A stretch of 64,000 bases of DNA from positions 62,001 through 126,000 of the forward strand of contig FMBT01000300.1 in the NCBI GenBank assembly GCA_900095095.1. The letters are read 5' to 3'. The notes under the pieces are model-generated. The model did not search any database. It was given only the letters and a program-made list of their open reading frames with translations, and was not told where the DNA came from. This DNA is from Fragilariopsis cylindrus CCMP1102 (Eukaryota; Bacillariophyta; Bacillariophyceae; Bacillariales; Bacillariaceae). Shown here piece by piece: positions 1 to 11,072 of this stretch (position 1 is the first letter of the stretch; every line of letters begins with the position of its first letter). The position numbers were made by a program, and so were the translations under genes.

Positions 1-135
1 AGATGAAGCAACTGAAACGAAGTCTGTACGAAGAGGTGAAGATGCGGCGATCAAACCAAAAATGGGCGGACCTTGGACTTGAAAATTATTGTCATTGAAA
101 CTACTTGACCTCGACGAGTCTCGATCCATATCCAT
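1..135 (-). CDS. Hikeshi/OPI10-family protein, N-terminal part (cut by window edge)
   Basis: An open frame runs from an ATG at 135 to the window edge (45 codons, no stop). After a Ser/Asp-rich leader it contains the block GPPIFGLIAASSPLRTDF, which resembles the first beta strand of the Hikeshi/OPI10 family (a short FG-hi-hi-x-G-R-x-hi-x-TDF signature close to the N terminus). In animals Hikeshi carries Hsp70 into the nucleus during heat stress; the fungal member OPI10 was found through inositol phenotypes. Only this first strand is visible, so the family call rests on about 18 residues plus their position near the start. The rest of the gene lies outside the window. Confidence 0.55.
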   Translation of the reverse strand, partial: MDMDRDSSRSSSFNDNNFQVQGPPIFGLIAASSPLRTDFVSVASS

Positions 136-545
136 GGTTACGTTATGGTTGTGCTGAAAATAAATTGTGCAATAGATAAACTAGCTAGAATTTTTCCGTC
201 ATCGATTCATTCTGTTTCGGCATGTCAGTAAACGACGTAATAAATCATAAAATATTATATGATTTTTTTTAGAGGGAAGTGTTCAAGTGCTGTGTGTTCG
301 GGAATCAATGCAATTGCTAAAAAATATATCTTTGCGCAAATTTAAGAATACACAATTTTAAAATTGTAACTTAAATCTGATAAAATTTAGAGATAGCTAA
401 CAAGAGGTGTGAATATTTCTCTATCAGAATCAAAAACAGGATGTAGTGGCACCAAAATATATGAAAGGAAAATACCTCAATAACATATCCATGTCATAGC
501 AAACAGTTTCTAATAAGATGTTATATAAGTTTAATAATATTAAAT
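136..545. other. Intergenic, 5' of the Hikeshi-like gene and 3' of GlyRS
   Basis: AT-rich, no convincing ORF. It must hold the promoter of the leftward Hikeshi-like gene and the 3' end of the GlyRS transcript. No repeat or RNA gene seen. Confidence 0.5.
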
Positions 546-2983
546 TTAGTTTCCATCAGCAGGTCGCGAAAAACTTCCGCGAGAAGTTTTCACCACTACG
601 GTCTTAGCCTTTGATGGTGTTTCTTTAGGAGCTGCTGGGGCACTGTTATCGCCATCTTCTCCCTCGTCCACTTGGACAACGGGGTATTTTTCGGTGCAAG
701 ATTCCCAAGTAATTCTACCGTGGACGATGTCAAAAATTACGCTATGAACATCCTTTTTAGGTAACCGTATTTGAACCATCGAATCACGTTCTCGAATTGT
801 TACAGAATCGTCAGACAGTGTGTCAAAGTCGACTGTAATAGCAAATGGAACACCAATTTCGTCGGATCGTGCGTAACGTCGTCCAAGTGCTGCAGTAGAT
901 TTGTCAACACGGGTTGCCAAATCGTAATCCATAAGGGACGCAGCAATCTCATCAACAACAACATTGAACTCGGGACCACTACTAATCGGAAGAACGGCAC
1001 ACTTCTGTGGTGCAACTCGAGGATTGAACCTCATGACGCATCTTTGTTCGTCCATATCGCGTTGGTAGAAAGAATGTTCCAAAAGTGAATACAGAATTCG
1101 CCCCATACCGAATGATGGTTCAATGACGGAGGGAGTAAACTTGGCTTCATGTACCTTTTTCTTCGTCTGTGCCCAGCTCACCATATCCTTCGTAACTTCA
1201 AACCCATCAATACTTGTCTTTCCATCTGCATCAAGTGCTTTTGCTATCGGTTCGAAGTCTTTCCAATCTTCGGCCAAAGCATCGAGTGCTGTAGAGACTG
1301 CTCTGGCATCTTTTTTGAAGACCATACCAATAAGTTTTCGATTGAATTTCAACTTGGCTACCTCGATTTCTACTGGTGTTTCGTACTTCATGGTGGCTAC
1401 CATGGATGTATTGGTTGCCTTTGCATGTACATCCAAATCATAACATGCACGATCGGCATGACCAACACACTCTACCCAACCATAACTCGACTTAATTTCT
1501 AAATCCCAACAATCGGCAGCGTAATGAGCCATTTCTGTGGCCAAATGTTGTCGATAACGTAGTCGTTTCGGATCCATACCAATCTTCTCCATGTACAATT
1601 GAGTTCGAGCCATGAAATATCCCAATGTTTCATTGTTCACCAAACCGGTACTTACAGCCTCACCGACACTAAGGGTTTTGGTCTTACCAGATCCCAATTG
1701 ATCATCAGCGCCGAACAAAAGTAATTTTTTGTCTTTAATGGAAGCAAAATTGGGATGCGATTTGTCATCGGGATTGACAAAATGCTCGATTTCTGCCATA
1801 CAGAATTCACGAACACGAAGGAGACCACTACGAGGAGCAATTTCTGTATACGAAAAAAAGAAAACATTTAGTCAGTCATAGTCCTTCACTAACATAGTAG
1901 TAAGATACAATCGTCGTATCGGTCGGTACCCGTGATTGTACTGTTTAATAAAAATACCACCACTAAAGACTTACCATTTCGGAAACCAAGTCCAATTTGA
2001 GCAGCTGCGAAGGGCATTTTTTGTGCATTAAGTTCAAGCAACCGACGGAAGTTCACAAATAGACCCTGTGCAGTTTCTGGTCGTAAATAACCAACAGAAT
2101 TTCCCTCAGGTCCGATCGATGTTTTAAACATAAGATTAAAAGGAAATGCTTGACTAAAAGGTTCACCAGATGGACTTAAGCATTCATATGTTACCAATAA
2201 TCTATCAAGTTCTTCTGGACTGTATGCATCAGCCTGTCGTTGGACACGTAAATGTTCTTCTTTCGTTGCTGTGTCAAATGTAGGATTTTTTTCTAACAAA
2301 TCATCGATGGCATCTTCTAAAAGTTTATCAGCTCGAAAACATTCTTGTGTTTTTGGATCTTTTACCATTAGGTCTGTAAAACGTTCTACGTGACCACTAG
2401 TTTTCAATACGACCTCTGGAGTTAGATTTGTACATTCCATTTCAAGCATATTTTCAGATAAAACAAAATGTTTTCTCCATAAATCAATCATAGAAGCCTT
2501 TTTATTTTTAAAATTTTCATTTTTAAAATTCGGTAGATGAAAAAAAATAAGAACGCAATATTAGAGATATATTTTTGGGAATGCAATGCACTATTTCGCT
2601 TATTGATTAGTCGTAAATCGTAGTCCATTCATTATGCGCTTGCTTACCTTAATACCACAAGCCGGTGGTCCTAAATCAAAAAGACCCTTCACTCCACCAT
2701 GGATTTCAAAAGATGGAACAACGAACATCTTTCGGATAATTAAATCATCAAATGATTTTCTATTAAATTGTGGTTCACCTGCAGTTAATTTAGCAGACAT
2801 ATCGGTTGCTGATATTTTCAATGCTTGCAGTTGTTTCACAGCAGCCTCAATGTCATTTGCATCAGCTCCATCTTTCTTTAGTTGACGTACAGCAGAACCT
2901 TGTTTGGTTACACTTGCATTGAGTGCATCAAGCTCATCTTGGAGTTTGGTGATATCGCTGATTTTTGTTTCTGTTTCTGACAT
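546..2983 (-). CDS. GARS1: Glycyl-tRNA synthetase, eukaryotic alpha2 type, three exons
   Basis: Charges tRNA-Gly with glycine. Exons (minus strand) are 2983-2648, 2497-1975 and 1843-546, joined by GT-AG introns (donors GTAAGC and GTAAGT); 2157 coding nt give 718 aa, in phase throughout. Residues about 9-65 form a WHEP-type coiled hairpin. The class II catalytic core follows: GGVKGLFDLGPPACGIK, ASMIDLWRKHF, LTPEVVLKTSGHVERF, the substrate-binding segment YLRPETAQGLFVNFRRLL, and motif 2 FRNEIAPRSGLLRVREF, reconstituted across intron 2. The conserved MAEIEHFV block and the anticodon-binding domain (KCAVLPISS, RYARSDEIGVPFAITVDFD, TIRERDS) follow. The N terminus starts MSETET with no organelle presequence, so this form looks cytosolic. 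No alternative identity is likely. Confidence 0.97.
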
Positions 2984-3659
2984 GATATGATAGTGTAGAT
3001 CTATTCAATTTTTTAGACTAGAATCAGCGGTAAGGTCGGAAATGAATACAAGAAGTACAACTAAAGTCGTTAGAATTGTTCAATGATACCATTGTCGGTC
3101 AATTGCCAATTGAATATTCGTGAAAAAGCCTGAAAAAAACACGTTAAGAACGAGAGGCGAGGGAAACTTGAATGAATCGAATCTCGCGCAAAAATTGAGG
3201 GAACGATTTTAGGAGAACAGACAGACAGACCACTAATTTTACTGTCAATACAAATTCAATACAGTACTTACTTTAACACTACAGTATTAACGTTACAATA
3301 GTAGAATAATTTCGAATAAGATATATACAGTACTGTACACAATATACACATACAGGAGCATAGAATAATGCAGACAGAGGCCCTGACTATAAATGAACAT
3401 TGCACTTTGGCTTGCTTGCCAATAAATATAACACCCCTACTAGCTGACTAGCTAAAGTTTACAAGAACTACTCTCTCTCTCGCTCTCACACACACACACA
3501 AACAAACTGCACAAACACACACACCACACACACCATACGCCACTCACTAGGGAATTTTTAATGAGCCTCTGTGGTCTGTGGAACATGTACATATTAAAAG
3601 AATAAAATAGGACATTCTGTACTTTTCAAAAATGTCAATCATTTCTTATTTTTATTGCA
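2984..3659. other. Intergenic with CT/AC simple repeats
   Basis: Promoter side of GlyRS and 3' side of the dethiobiotin synthetase gene. Contains CT- and AC-rich microsatellite tracts at about 3471-3535. I searched it for the aminotransferase half that usually follows the dethiobiotin synthetase domain and found none. Confidence 0.5.
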
Positions 3660-4712
3660 TTATTTTTGTTGCTCTCTCTTTTGTCTATCATAAAGGAACA
3701 GATGGTTATGAACAAAAGATGATATTGGTTCTTTCACATCATTACAATCAAACCAATCGTTTAATGGCTCAGGTTCCGGAGGTAGTTTAGGTAACGAGAT
3801 AATCGAATTGTCGGGATTATCGAATAATAGACCACAACCAGAATTTTGTTGAAGTTGTCGTTGATCTGATGTTGTTGTATTGTAGCTGAATATATATTCT
3901 TTCAGTGCTTCTTGATTCGTATCAATAGTATCGTCGTCTGTATCTCGAATAAACAATATCCCCGCTATGGTATATTTTCGAGTCAATAATGCTTCTAAGG
4001 AGGCGATAGTTGTACTAATCCCACCCAATCGACCATCACCAACTAGAACAACCGATGATTGATTTTGGAATGGTATATACAGGTCCGCTTGAGTCACCCA
4101 TCCCCAACCATTACCGTTCTTTGCATGATGAGATTCGTTGTTGTTAGGAGAAGAAGAGGATGGGCTCAATACACCTCCCGCAGTTTCGATCCAAACACTA
4201 CTAGTAGACTGCGACGAATTTTCTCTCATAGTCGATGCTGCTGCTGCTGAAGATGATGATGGTAATGATGATGTTTTCAATTCTCGTAAGTAATCATTCA
4301 AAGTGGTCAAAACATGTTCGTCACTAGCCGGTTTATCTTCGATACGTGATGCGATATGAGGTGATGCAGGTGTTTCCCAATCGAACAGAGTCTTAGATGA
4401 CGATAAACCTTGAGCATATCGTCGGATGAAGGATTCGTCGCTTCCGCCACATTGTAGGGGTTTGATGTAATGCGTAGTACTTGTTGTCGCACTAGTAGTG
4501 GTATTAGTGGTTTTACTATCACTTTTCTTCTTCGATCCTTCGTAACTAGCACGAACTAAAGCAGCAGAAAGAACAGTCTTCCCTATATCCGTATTTGCAC
4601 CGAAAATAAAGTGCTGCTGCTGCTGCTGCGAAATATCTGTTGATGGTGTTTTCGATGCGTACGATCTACTACTGCGAGCTTTGATAGCATTGTAAGAGCA
4701 ACGAACACGCAT
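3660..4712 (-). CDS. Dethiobiotin synthetase domain protein (BIO3-type), aminotransferase half absent
   Basis: Single-exon 350-aa protein. In biotin synthesis, dethiobiotin synthetase closes the ureido ring of diaminopelargonate using CO2 and ATP. Visible: an Arg/Ser-rich, presequence-like start (MRVRCSYNAIKARSSRSYAS) suggesting mitochondrial import, a polyQ run, the P-loop FGANTDIGKTVLSAALVRA (about residues 37-55), HYIKPLQCGG, the WETPASPHIASR block, VWIETAGGVLSP (split by a Ser/Asn-rich insertion) and VLVGDGRLGGISTTIASLEALL. In plants, fungi and other algae this domain is normally fused to diaminopelargonate aminotransferase (BIO3-BIO1). Here the typical linker LPPEPEPLNDWFD is still present, but the protein stops about 35 residues later and no aminotransferase follows. 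The partner enzyme must be encoded elsewhere or be lost. It is divergently arranged with the heme peroxidase gene. Confidence 0.85.
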   Translation of the reverse strand: MRVRCSYNAIKARSSRSYASKTPSTDISQQQQQHFIFGANTDIGKTVLSAALVRASYEGSKKKSDSKTTNTTTSATTSTTHYIKPLQCGGSDESFIRRYAQGLSSSKTLFDWETPASPHIASRIEDKPASDEHVLTTLNDYLRELKTSSLPSSSSAAAASTMRENSSQSTSSVWIETAGGVLSPSSSSPNNNESHHAKNGNGWGWVTQADLYIPFQNQSSVVLVGDGRLGGISTTIASLEALLTRKYTIAGILFIRDTDDDTIDTNQEALKEYIFSYNTTTSDQRQLQQNSGCGLLFDNPDNSIISLPKLPPEPEPLNDWFDCNDVKEPISSFVHNHLFLYDRQKREQQK

Positions 4713-5178
4713 AGCTATTTCGCTCTTTATGCTAATAATAATATGATAGGCAATAACATAACTATCTATCTGTATCCTACATTATGGCAGGAAGTAGGAA
4801 AGTAGTTTTGCTGCAATCTAACGAAGATTTACAAGTAGCTGAGATTGATATGGATTATTTTGATTCATTCATTCGATTGGCGATTGACTCGATTGATTGA
4901 TTTTGATTCGATTGATTGATTCGATCTTCGATTGATTCGATTGATTCGTTGATTGATTCGATTCATTCGATTCATTCATTCGATCCCCCGTTGATGGATC
5001 ACGATGCATGAGTTTTTTGGAAGCGCGCGAAGAATAAGAATATCAATAGATATATGATGCAGATAAAGGTATCTAAACGTCACCGAATACCAAAAGACAT
5101 CATGCAAGCTGCGCCGACAACCGACAACAACATCAACCACAATCTACAATACAAGAAATATATAACTAGCTAGTTACC
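4713..5178. other. Divergent promoter region with GATT/CGATT repeats
   Basis: Shared upstream region of the dethiobiotin synthetase gene (-) and the heme peroxidase gene (+). The stretch 4855-4985 is a degenerate tandem of GATT, GATTC and CGATT units. No ORF. Confidence 0.55.
4855..4985. repeat. Degenerate GATT/ATTCG tandem repeat
   Basis: About 130 bp made almost wholly of GATT, GATTC and ATTCATTCG units, broken by short variants. Looks like slippage-derived low-complexity DNA between two divergent promoters. Confidence 0.7.
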
Positions 5179-6462
5179 ATGTTTGCTATTCGTGTTGCCT
5201 CTCTATGCCTCCTGCTTAGTGGCGTAGCAGCCTTCCAGCTTCCGTTGCCGTTACCAGCAACGCAGCGAGTGGGATCTACAACCACTGAAATTTCTAGCTA
5301 TTTGGATTCTCTAACGACCTCGTCGGATGCAGCCTCTTGCCCGCATGCATCGGCAGCTTCAGCTCCAGCTTCGACTTTGTACGCGCCTCCTCCTGCGACG
5401 ATATCGTTCGAGGAGCCAATTCCAGTGGGTAACTATCTAGAATCTCTGTCGCCTCCGTCAACTGGTTGTCCACATGCTGCTACCGCAAACGTAAAAATTA
5501 CGAATACTGCTATGACCTACGATGTGGACGCAGTCCGGCAGGAAATTAGAAGTTTGCTAAATAATCCATCATGGGACGATGGAAGCTTGGCGCCTGTCTT
5601 CCTCCGTCTTGCTTGGCACTCCAGTGGAACATATGATGCTGCTAGTGGTACTGGTGGTAGTAATGGTGCAGGAATGCGTTTTCAAACTGAAGCTGCGGAT
5701 CCGGAAAATGCCGGTCTCGAGGTTGCTCGGGCCTTTTTAGAACCGGTAAAGGCCAAGTACCCCGACATTAGTTATTCCGATCTATGGATTCTAGCATCAT
5801 ACGTTGGTCTGGAGAATACTGGTGGTCCTGTCATTCCTTTTTCACCTGGAAGGACGGATCATCCTGACGAAACGTACTGGACCGATCCCAACACAGGCGG
5901 TATGCAGTATGGCCGTCTTCCTGCTGCTGAAAAGTATTGTTGTCCCCACATTGATGGTCAAGTCACTGGATCCCTCGATGCCGACGGAACGGTCATTGGA
6001 TGGGAGGGATTGTCGCATCACGTGAGGAATGAGGTGTTCTATCGGATGGGTTTCAACGATCAGGAGATTGTTGCCCTTTTGTGTGGGGGACATGTTTATG
6101 GTAGATGTCATCCCAATGCTTCTGGATATGCCGGTCCGTGGGTGGAAAATCCAACTGAGTTCTCTAATGAGTACGCAGCAGATATGATTGAGGACGAATG
6201 GACGCTAGTCGACAATTCCGATACATGGCTTGATGCACAGGGTGCTGCTGAACTTAGACCTGCTCCTGGCAATCGACAGTTTGTCAACAAAGTACATGGC
6301 AGAATTGATGACGAACCGAATCAGATGATGCTTCTTTCTGATATGATTTTAGTATGGGATCCTGAATTCCGTCCATACCTTGAGGTGTACGCTGATGACG
6401 AGGCAAAGCTCAAGGATGATTTTGGTGCAGCTTTTAAGAAATTAACTGAACTTGGCTGTTAA
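5179..6462 (+). CDS. Plastid-targeted class I heme peroxidase (ascorbate/cytochrome c peroxidase type)
   Basis: Single-exon 427-aa protein that reduces H2O2. The N terminus MFAIRVASLCLLLSGVAAF|QLP is a signal peptide ending in the diatom AAF cleavage context, so import into the complex plastid is expected. Residues about 38-62 and 83-105 are two copies of a YL-D/E-SL...CPHA motif in the otherwise unstructured leader. The peroxidase fold follows: distal site FLRLAWH (R143, W146, H147), the proximal heme-ligand helix LLCGGHVYGRCHP (H305), W321 in GPWVENPTEF where compound-I-forming peroxidases have their tryptophan, and LLSDMILVWDPEFRPYLE (D388), matching the family's proximal Asp. A further CCPH (254-257) lies in an insertion between the distal and proximal helices. 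Electron donor (ascorbate or cytochrome) cannot be decided from sequence. Confidence 0.92.
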   Translation: MFAIRVASLCLLLSGVAAFQLPLPLPATQRVGSTTTEISSYLDSLTTSSDAASCPHASAASAPASTLYAPPPATISFEEPIPVGNYLESLSPPSTGCPHAATANVKITNTAMTYDVDAVRQEIRSLLNNPSWDDGSLAPVFLRLAWHSSGTYDAASGTGGSNGAGMRFQTEAADPENAGLEVARAFLEPVKAKYPDISYSDLWILASYVGLENTGGPVIPFSPGRTDHPDETYWTDPNTGGMQYGRLPAAEKYCCPHIDGQVTGSLDADGTVIGWEGLSHHVRNEVFYRMGFNDQEIVALLCGGHVYGRCHPNASGYAGPWVENPTEFSNEYAADMIEDEWTLVDNSDTWLDAQGAAELRPAPGNRQFVNKVHGRIDDEPNQMMLLSDMILVWDPEFRPYLEVYADDEAKLKDDFGAAFKKLTELGC

Positions 6463-6640
6463 TTAGTTACTGTTAGCAAGCTACTGTGTGTACATTCTAG
6501 ATCATCACAACGCTAACAAAATATGGATTATCAAGACTGGAGTTAATTAACCTAACTACGGTATTCAATAAAACTTCAAAACAAATAAATCTCTCTATAC
6601 ACTAGCTAGTTCCGCATACTGTCACATTCAGATCTCTTTT

Positions 6641-8482
6641 CTATACAGACTTCATTATGGGTTTAGGACTTTTAGCACTTGTTTGAGGTTCATTGGTACT
6701 TTCTTCATTGTTAGTTTCGCCTCCCATTGTCGATATTGCGCCGAACCCATCATCTGACGAAAAAGATGCGCTCATCAAACCAATCGATTCGGAAGGACTA
6801 CTATTGTCAGCACCAGGGGATATCGGTGGAGGTGGGGGTGGCTGCATAGCAGGAGAAGGCACAGGAGCAAGAAGAACGTCATCGTCTACAGGATAAGTCT
6901 CGGTTTGATCGTAATCGATCGATCCAACGGACACTTTTGCCCCACCAGACGAAAAGGACATATTAACTTCCGTCTTTTCAATTTGCGTCTCGGTAGGTAG
7001 ATTGGATCGTGCCGAATCAAGAGTAGCTAATGAAGGTAGAAGCGACGCAAAATCTTTCGCTTGATTCTGTAAGAATTCGACGTGTTTTTTGTGAAACATC
7101 TCCAATACTTGTCTCATACGTTCGTGCCATTCCACTCGGAATCTTTCAATGTCCCGTTCAAGTCTTGAAGTAACAAGTTCACAATGATTTCGATTTGCCT
7201 CAATTACTACATCATAATGGCGAAGATCTGATTCTAACTTATGGTATCTGTCCTGTTGAGCTGTCATGTTATCCGATGCTTTCATTTTATCCATCTGCTT
7301 ACTTAATTCTCTACCCTGTTGCGCAAGTTTTGTGTAAGAGTAAACCGCTGTCTTGCGTTTTGACAGAGCGGCCTGCAACGCAGTTATGTCATTAACTAGA
7401 TCTTCTACTGGAAAATCGAAGTAACGAATTTCAAAACAAACATGATTTTGGGTCCTTTTACTGGCATTGGCCCAAACCTTTCCAAGACTCTGGTAAAGAT
7501 TGCTACTGCTAGTATTCGAAAGTTCGTGCTCTCCCCACATTTGTGCAAATGCAGCACCCATCGTCCCAGTCTTCTCAGATATCACTTTGCTCGAGGACAT
7601 AATCTCTTTGAAATCCTCACTAATAATTCTGGCACAAACTTCAAGGTGATCGGCATACGTTTGAATATCTGCGAATTTCTTTGCCTCTGCGGGTGTCTCT
7701 TCTAGGAACAAATTTCTATTTTGAAGGGCCCATTGCTCTCTTTTACCGGCAAACCATCTCCTCATCGGTCCCTTCTTTCTTTGTTGAGCTGGACTGTGCA
7801 TCGCCGCATGGGCGTCGATTTGAATAGTATCAAGATGGGCAAATTCATCTTCTGTCGGATCATTCGTGGTATTCTCCTTCAGTAGCAATTCTTTGTCACT
7901 TTCGGCACCTGCTTTCGCCGCACTCCAGTCTGTTGGACTCGCTGTGAAAAAGGATAGTAAACATGGAGCATTGACTAATTCGGAATGATGTATCACTCGT
8001 TGTAAAAATCGATCCAAACTTTCTTGTCGCATTTGAATGAACGATTCTTGAAATATATCTTTTGGTTTTGTTGGTTTCTTCGATGAAAGAACTGGGACGA
8101 TACTGTGGAAGAAATGATACATCGATGATTCGTTCGATGACGACAACGACAACGACAACAATAGATATAAAAAGTTTTGTTTTAAGGATCGGCATTCAGC
8201 AATTCTTAAAAAAAAAAGATCATCACACACATCGCACTAATAAAAAACAAACAAGTAAAGTTTATAAATCAATTAGGATAGATCAACTTACATTCCCATT
8301 CTTTCTTGAACTAGACGATTTTGAATCCATTGGAAGTCCTCGAATGTTCTACGAACAAGCGATTCGTTTGATGCGTCAAACGACGTCGAAATAAGGTAAT
8401 CGGTAATTTGTTGTCGACCCATTCCATGATTTTCAGGTTTTGACACATTCGTCGCTACGGCGCACGGTCCCTTCTCCACCAT
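6641..8482 (-). CDS. Sorting nexin with PX and BAR domains, two exons
   Basis: Endosomal membrane-remodelling protein of the SNX1/2/Vps5 class. Exon 1 is 8482-8292 and exon 2 is 8102-6641 (donor GTAAGT, acceptor CACAG), giving 550 aa in phase. The PX domain occupies about residues 5-125: ITDYLISTSF, RRTFEDFQWIQNRLVQERMG, then GIIVPVLSSKKPTK restored across the intron, and QRVIHHSELVNAPCLLSFF. PX domains bind phosphatidylinositol 3-phosphate. A long helical region (about 190-430, heptad-rich, ending FHKKHVEFLQNQAKDFASLLPSL) fits a BAR domain. The C-terminal tail is acidic/Pro-rich and probably disordered. I take the ATG at 8482 because the PX fold starts directly after it; an in-frame ATG at 8641 would add 53 unremarkable residues. 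Confidence 0.9.
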
Positions 8483-9060
8483 AATGTTGGTTTGTTCTTT
8501 ATTTTCTATTGATTGACTCGAAAGTAGTTTCCTGTTCCTATTGAGAGTTGGATCTAGATTTGCTCTATCGAATACAAGCAAGTTTGTATGCGATGTTGAA
8601 ATAATTATGTTATGAATATTTTGTTGTCTGCATTCAACCATGTGACGTCGTGGTCATTGAATTTGCAGTCATTTATTCATTTATCGCTTCATGAGTTATT
8701 TTGACGTACATTGCAGTAAGTTATCCTAAATTTAAAGTACGCGTATAAGTATCTATTCCACTAATACTTTTATGTATAATAAATATATAAATTTTTATGT
8801 TTCTAGAAAAGGTTGGGATCACTTTCTTTCTTACTACTGCCATATTGAAGTAGCTACTGGTCCGTGGAATTAACAAGACCATAAATAAACTAACACTTAC
8901 TACAGTGAGTAGACTGCTTTTTCTCTTGGGAGAACAGTAGGTACATATTACTTCTACTATTCTATGATAGACTTGATTAAATTTAGGTCCAGAACAGTAT
9001 AGTTTATTTATAGAATTGTTAAACTCAAAGCTAACCACAGATTAGGGAGAGAAGTTACAA
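8483..9060. other. Intergenic between kinase and sorting nexin genes
   Basis: Promoter side of the sorting nexin gene and 3' side of the kinase gene. AT-rich, no RNA gene or repeat seen. An in-frame extension of the nexin reaches 8641 but adds no recognisable domain. Confidence 0.4.
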
Positions 9061-11072
9061 TTAGACTAGAGCAGTATTTCTTTTTTGCATTCTAATTCCT
9101 ATATCAGAGATAGGAGGTGGGCCATTAGCATTGAATTCAGCTGCTGCCATAAACACTGCTTTCTTTGGATTGACCGAATGATTTGAACCATCCATACTTG
9201 CAGGTCTCATTCTTCCACTAGCATTGGAATGTGATGAAAAATCTAAACTCATTCGTAGCCGTCCTGCGGCGGAATGTATAGAAGAATCAACCCCATGTCG
9301 GATCTTATCAAACAAGGGATTGACACGAGATGAGACTGTAGTACGTTTCTTAGATGTTCCTGGTTGTCTTTCACGACCACCACCGTTACGAACACCAACA
9401 AAGTATTTGAGAACGGAAATATCATAAGCAAATGATTCATACAAATCTGCCCCGGGTAGTTTCTCTATCATTGTTACCCTGTTCAATTTATTTTTTATAA
9501 TTATCAAGCCAGGAAAAGAAAGACCTCGTTGGTTTGGTAAGAAGGATGATGATGATGATGATGGTAATTAATGAGTAATGATATCGAGAATGCATGACAT
9601 ATGAAAGATACTTACACTTGATCCTTTTCGCTTTCCTTTAAAATTTCCATTACTCTACGAACATTTACAATATCTAAACTCTTGCTATCATTATCATTAT
9701 TCAGTAAATTAGGTGGCAATATTACTTCCACTTGATTCGGGGGTATCATCGATTCCTCGTTATTACTCTTTTGTTCTTCCTTTTGTTCACCTCCTTCTTC
9801 TTCTTTTGTAGCTGCGGCGGCGTTGGCTGCTGCTGCTGTTCCTTTTTGTTCTACTTGTTGTTTCTCTTGTATCGTTTCTACGAATACAATAAGTTCGCTC
9901 TTTGTCAACATCGTTGCAAGTAATGTAGTCAAACAACGTTCGAATTTTTGATAATTCAAAAATAAAGAATGCCGACCAATACTCCCTATAATATTTGAAT
10001 TTTCAACTGACGATGCAAATGTATGAAATCGTACAAAGTCTGATTTAAGAATTTCACTTGCCTTCTTTCTTTTTTTATGTTTATATTCCAATAATTGATT
10101 TAACATAACGTAAAAGGACGCTGGTAAGTTATCAGGTATGTTTGGTAATTTTTTTAAATTCCGTTCACCGGGTGTAATTTTATGCATCATATTGAATGCT
10201 GTTTGTAGTTTATCACTTGGATAGCCTGCAACTAATACATATAGGCACACACCCACGGACCAGATATCTGTCTTCTGTGTATACGTATTTTGAAACATTT
10301 CTGGACTGATATAGAATGCTGTTCCAGCGAATGTCGTATGTAGACCCTCAACGACCTTATCAGTACCGGAACCAAAATCGATTAGTCGTAATTCACTGTC
10401 GGACGACGAAGAAACGAACATAATATTTTCTGGTTTGATATCACGATTAATAACATTGTTATTGGCACAATGATCGACAGCGGATAACAATTGGAATGAT
10501 ATACGAGACACCTCATCTGTTCGTAAATCTTCCTCTCGTCTTGAGAGGTATTGAATCATATCCCCACCGGCACATAATTCAGTAATTACGTATATTACTC
10601 TAGACGTTTCATAAACGGCGGCCATACTTAAGCAAAAACTTTTTCCTTGTAATTTTCGTAGTATATCAACCTCACGTCGTAATATATCCGGCTTTAACGG
10701 TGCGTACACAGTGTTGTATTTAAATACCACACCCTTTCTGAGTGCCTTACAAGCCATGGACGATTGGTCATAATCACAGCCTACCTCACCATCATTACCA
10801 AGAAATAGACGGCCACTTTTCTCATCGTTATTAAGACCTCTACTATTATTATTGCTGTTGTTATATTTGTTCACCGAAGAAGAAGACCCTGATAATGACA
10901 TATGTTGTTGATGTTTACTGGCTCGTCGTACCGTAAAGTCGTGGACTAATGTCACAACTCCAAATTCGCCTTCACCAAGGATTCGATCTTCGATAAACCG
11001 ATTGTGAAATTCTTCTTCTCCTCCATCGTTCTGTTCAATGAATGTCCCCGCGCCACTAAAGCATGCACCCAT
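9061..11072 (-). CDS. Serine/threonine protein kinase with N-myristoylation motif and NRD catalytic loop
   Basis: Two exons, 11072-9616 and 9478-9061 (donor GTAAGT, acceptor AACAG), 624 aa in phase. I chose the ATG at 11072 because it gives MGACFSGAG, a textbook N-myristoyl/palmitoyl membrane anchor; the upstream in-frame ATG at 11147 would bury it behind 25 residues overlapping an ATCGT tandem. Kinase features in order: Gly-loop LGEGEFGVV, lysine in MACKALRK, ITELCAGGDMIQYL hinge, catalytic loop VINRDIKPENIMF, LIDFGSGTD, FAGTAFYISPEM, TDIWSVGVCLYVLVAGYPSD. This order and the C-lobe resemble the CAMK/CDPK group, but no EF-hand is visible. The usual HRD histidine is Asn. The C-terminal 200 residues contain an Ala/Glu/Gln-rich linker and a basic Ser-rich tail of unknown role. 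Confidence 0.9.
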
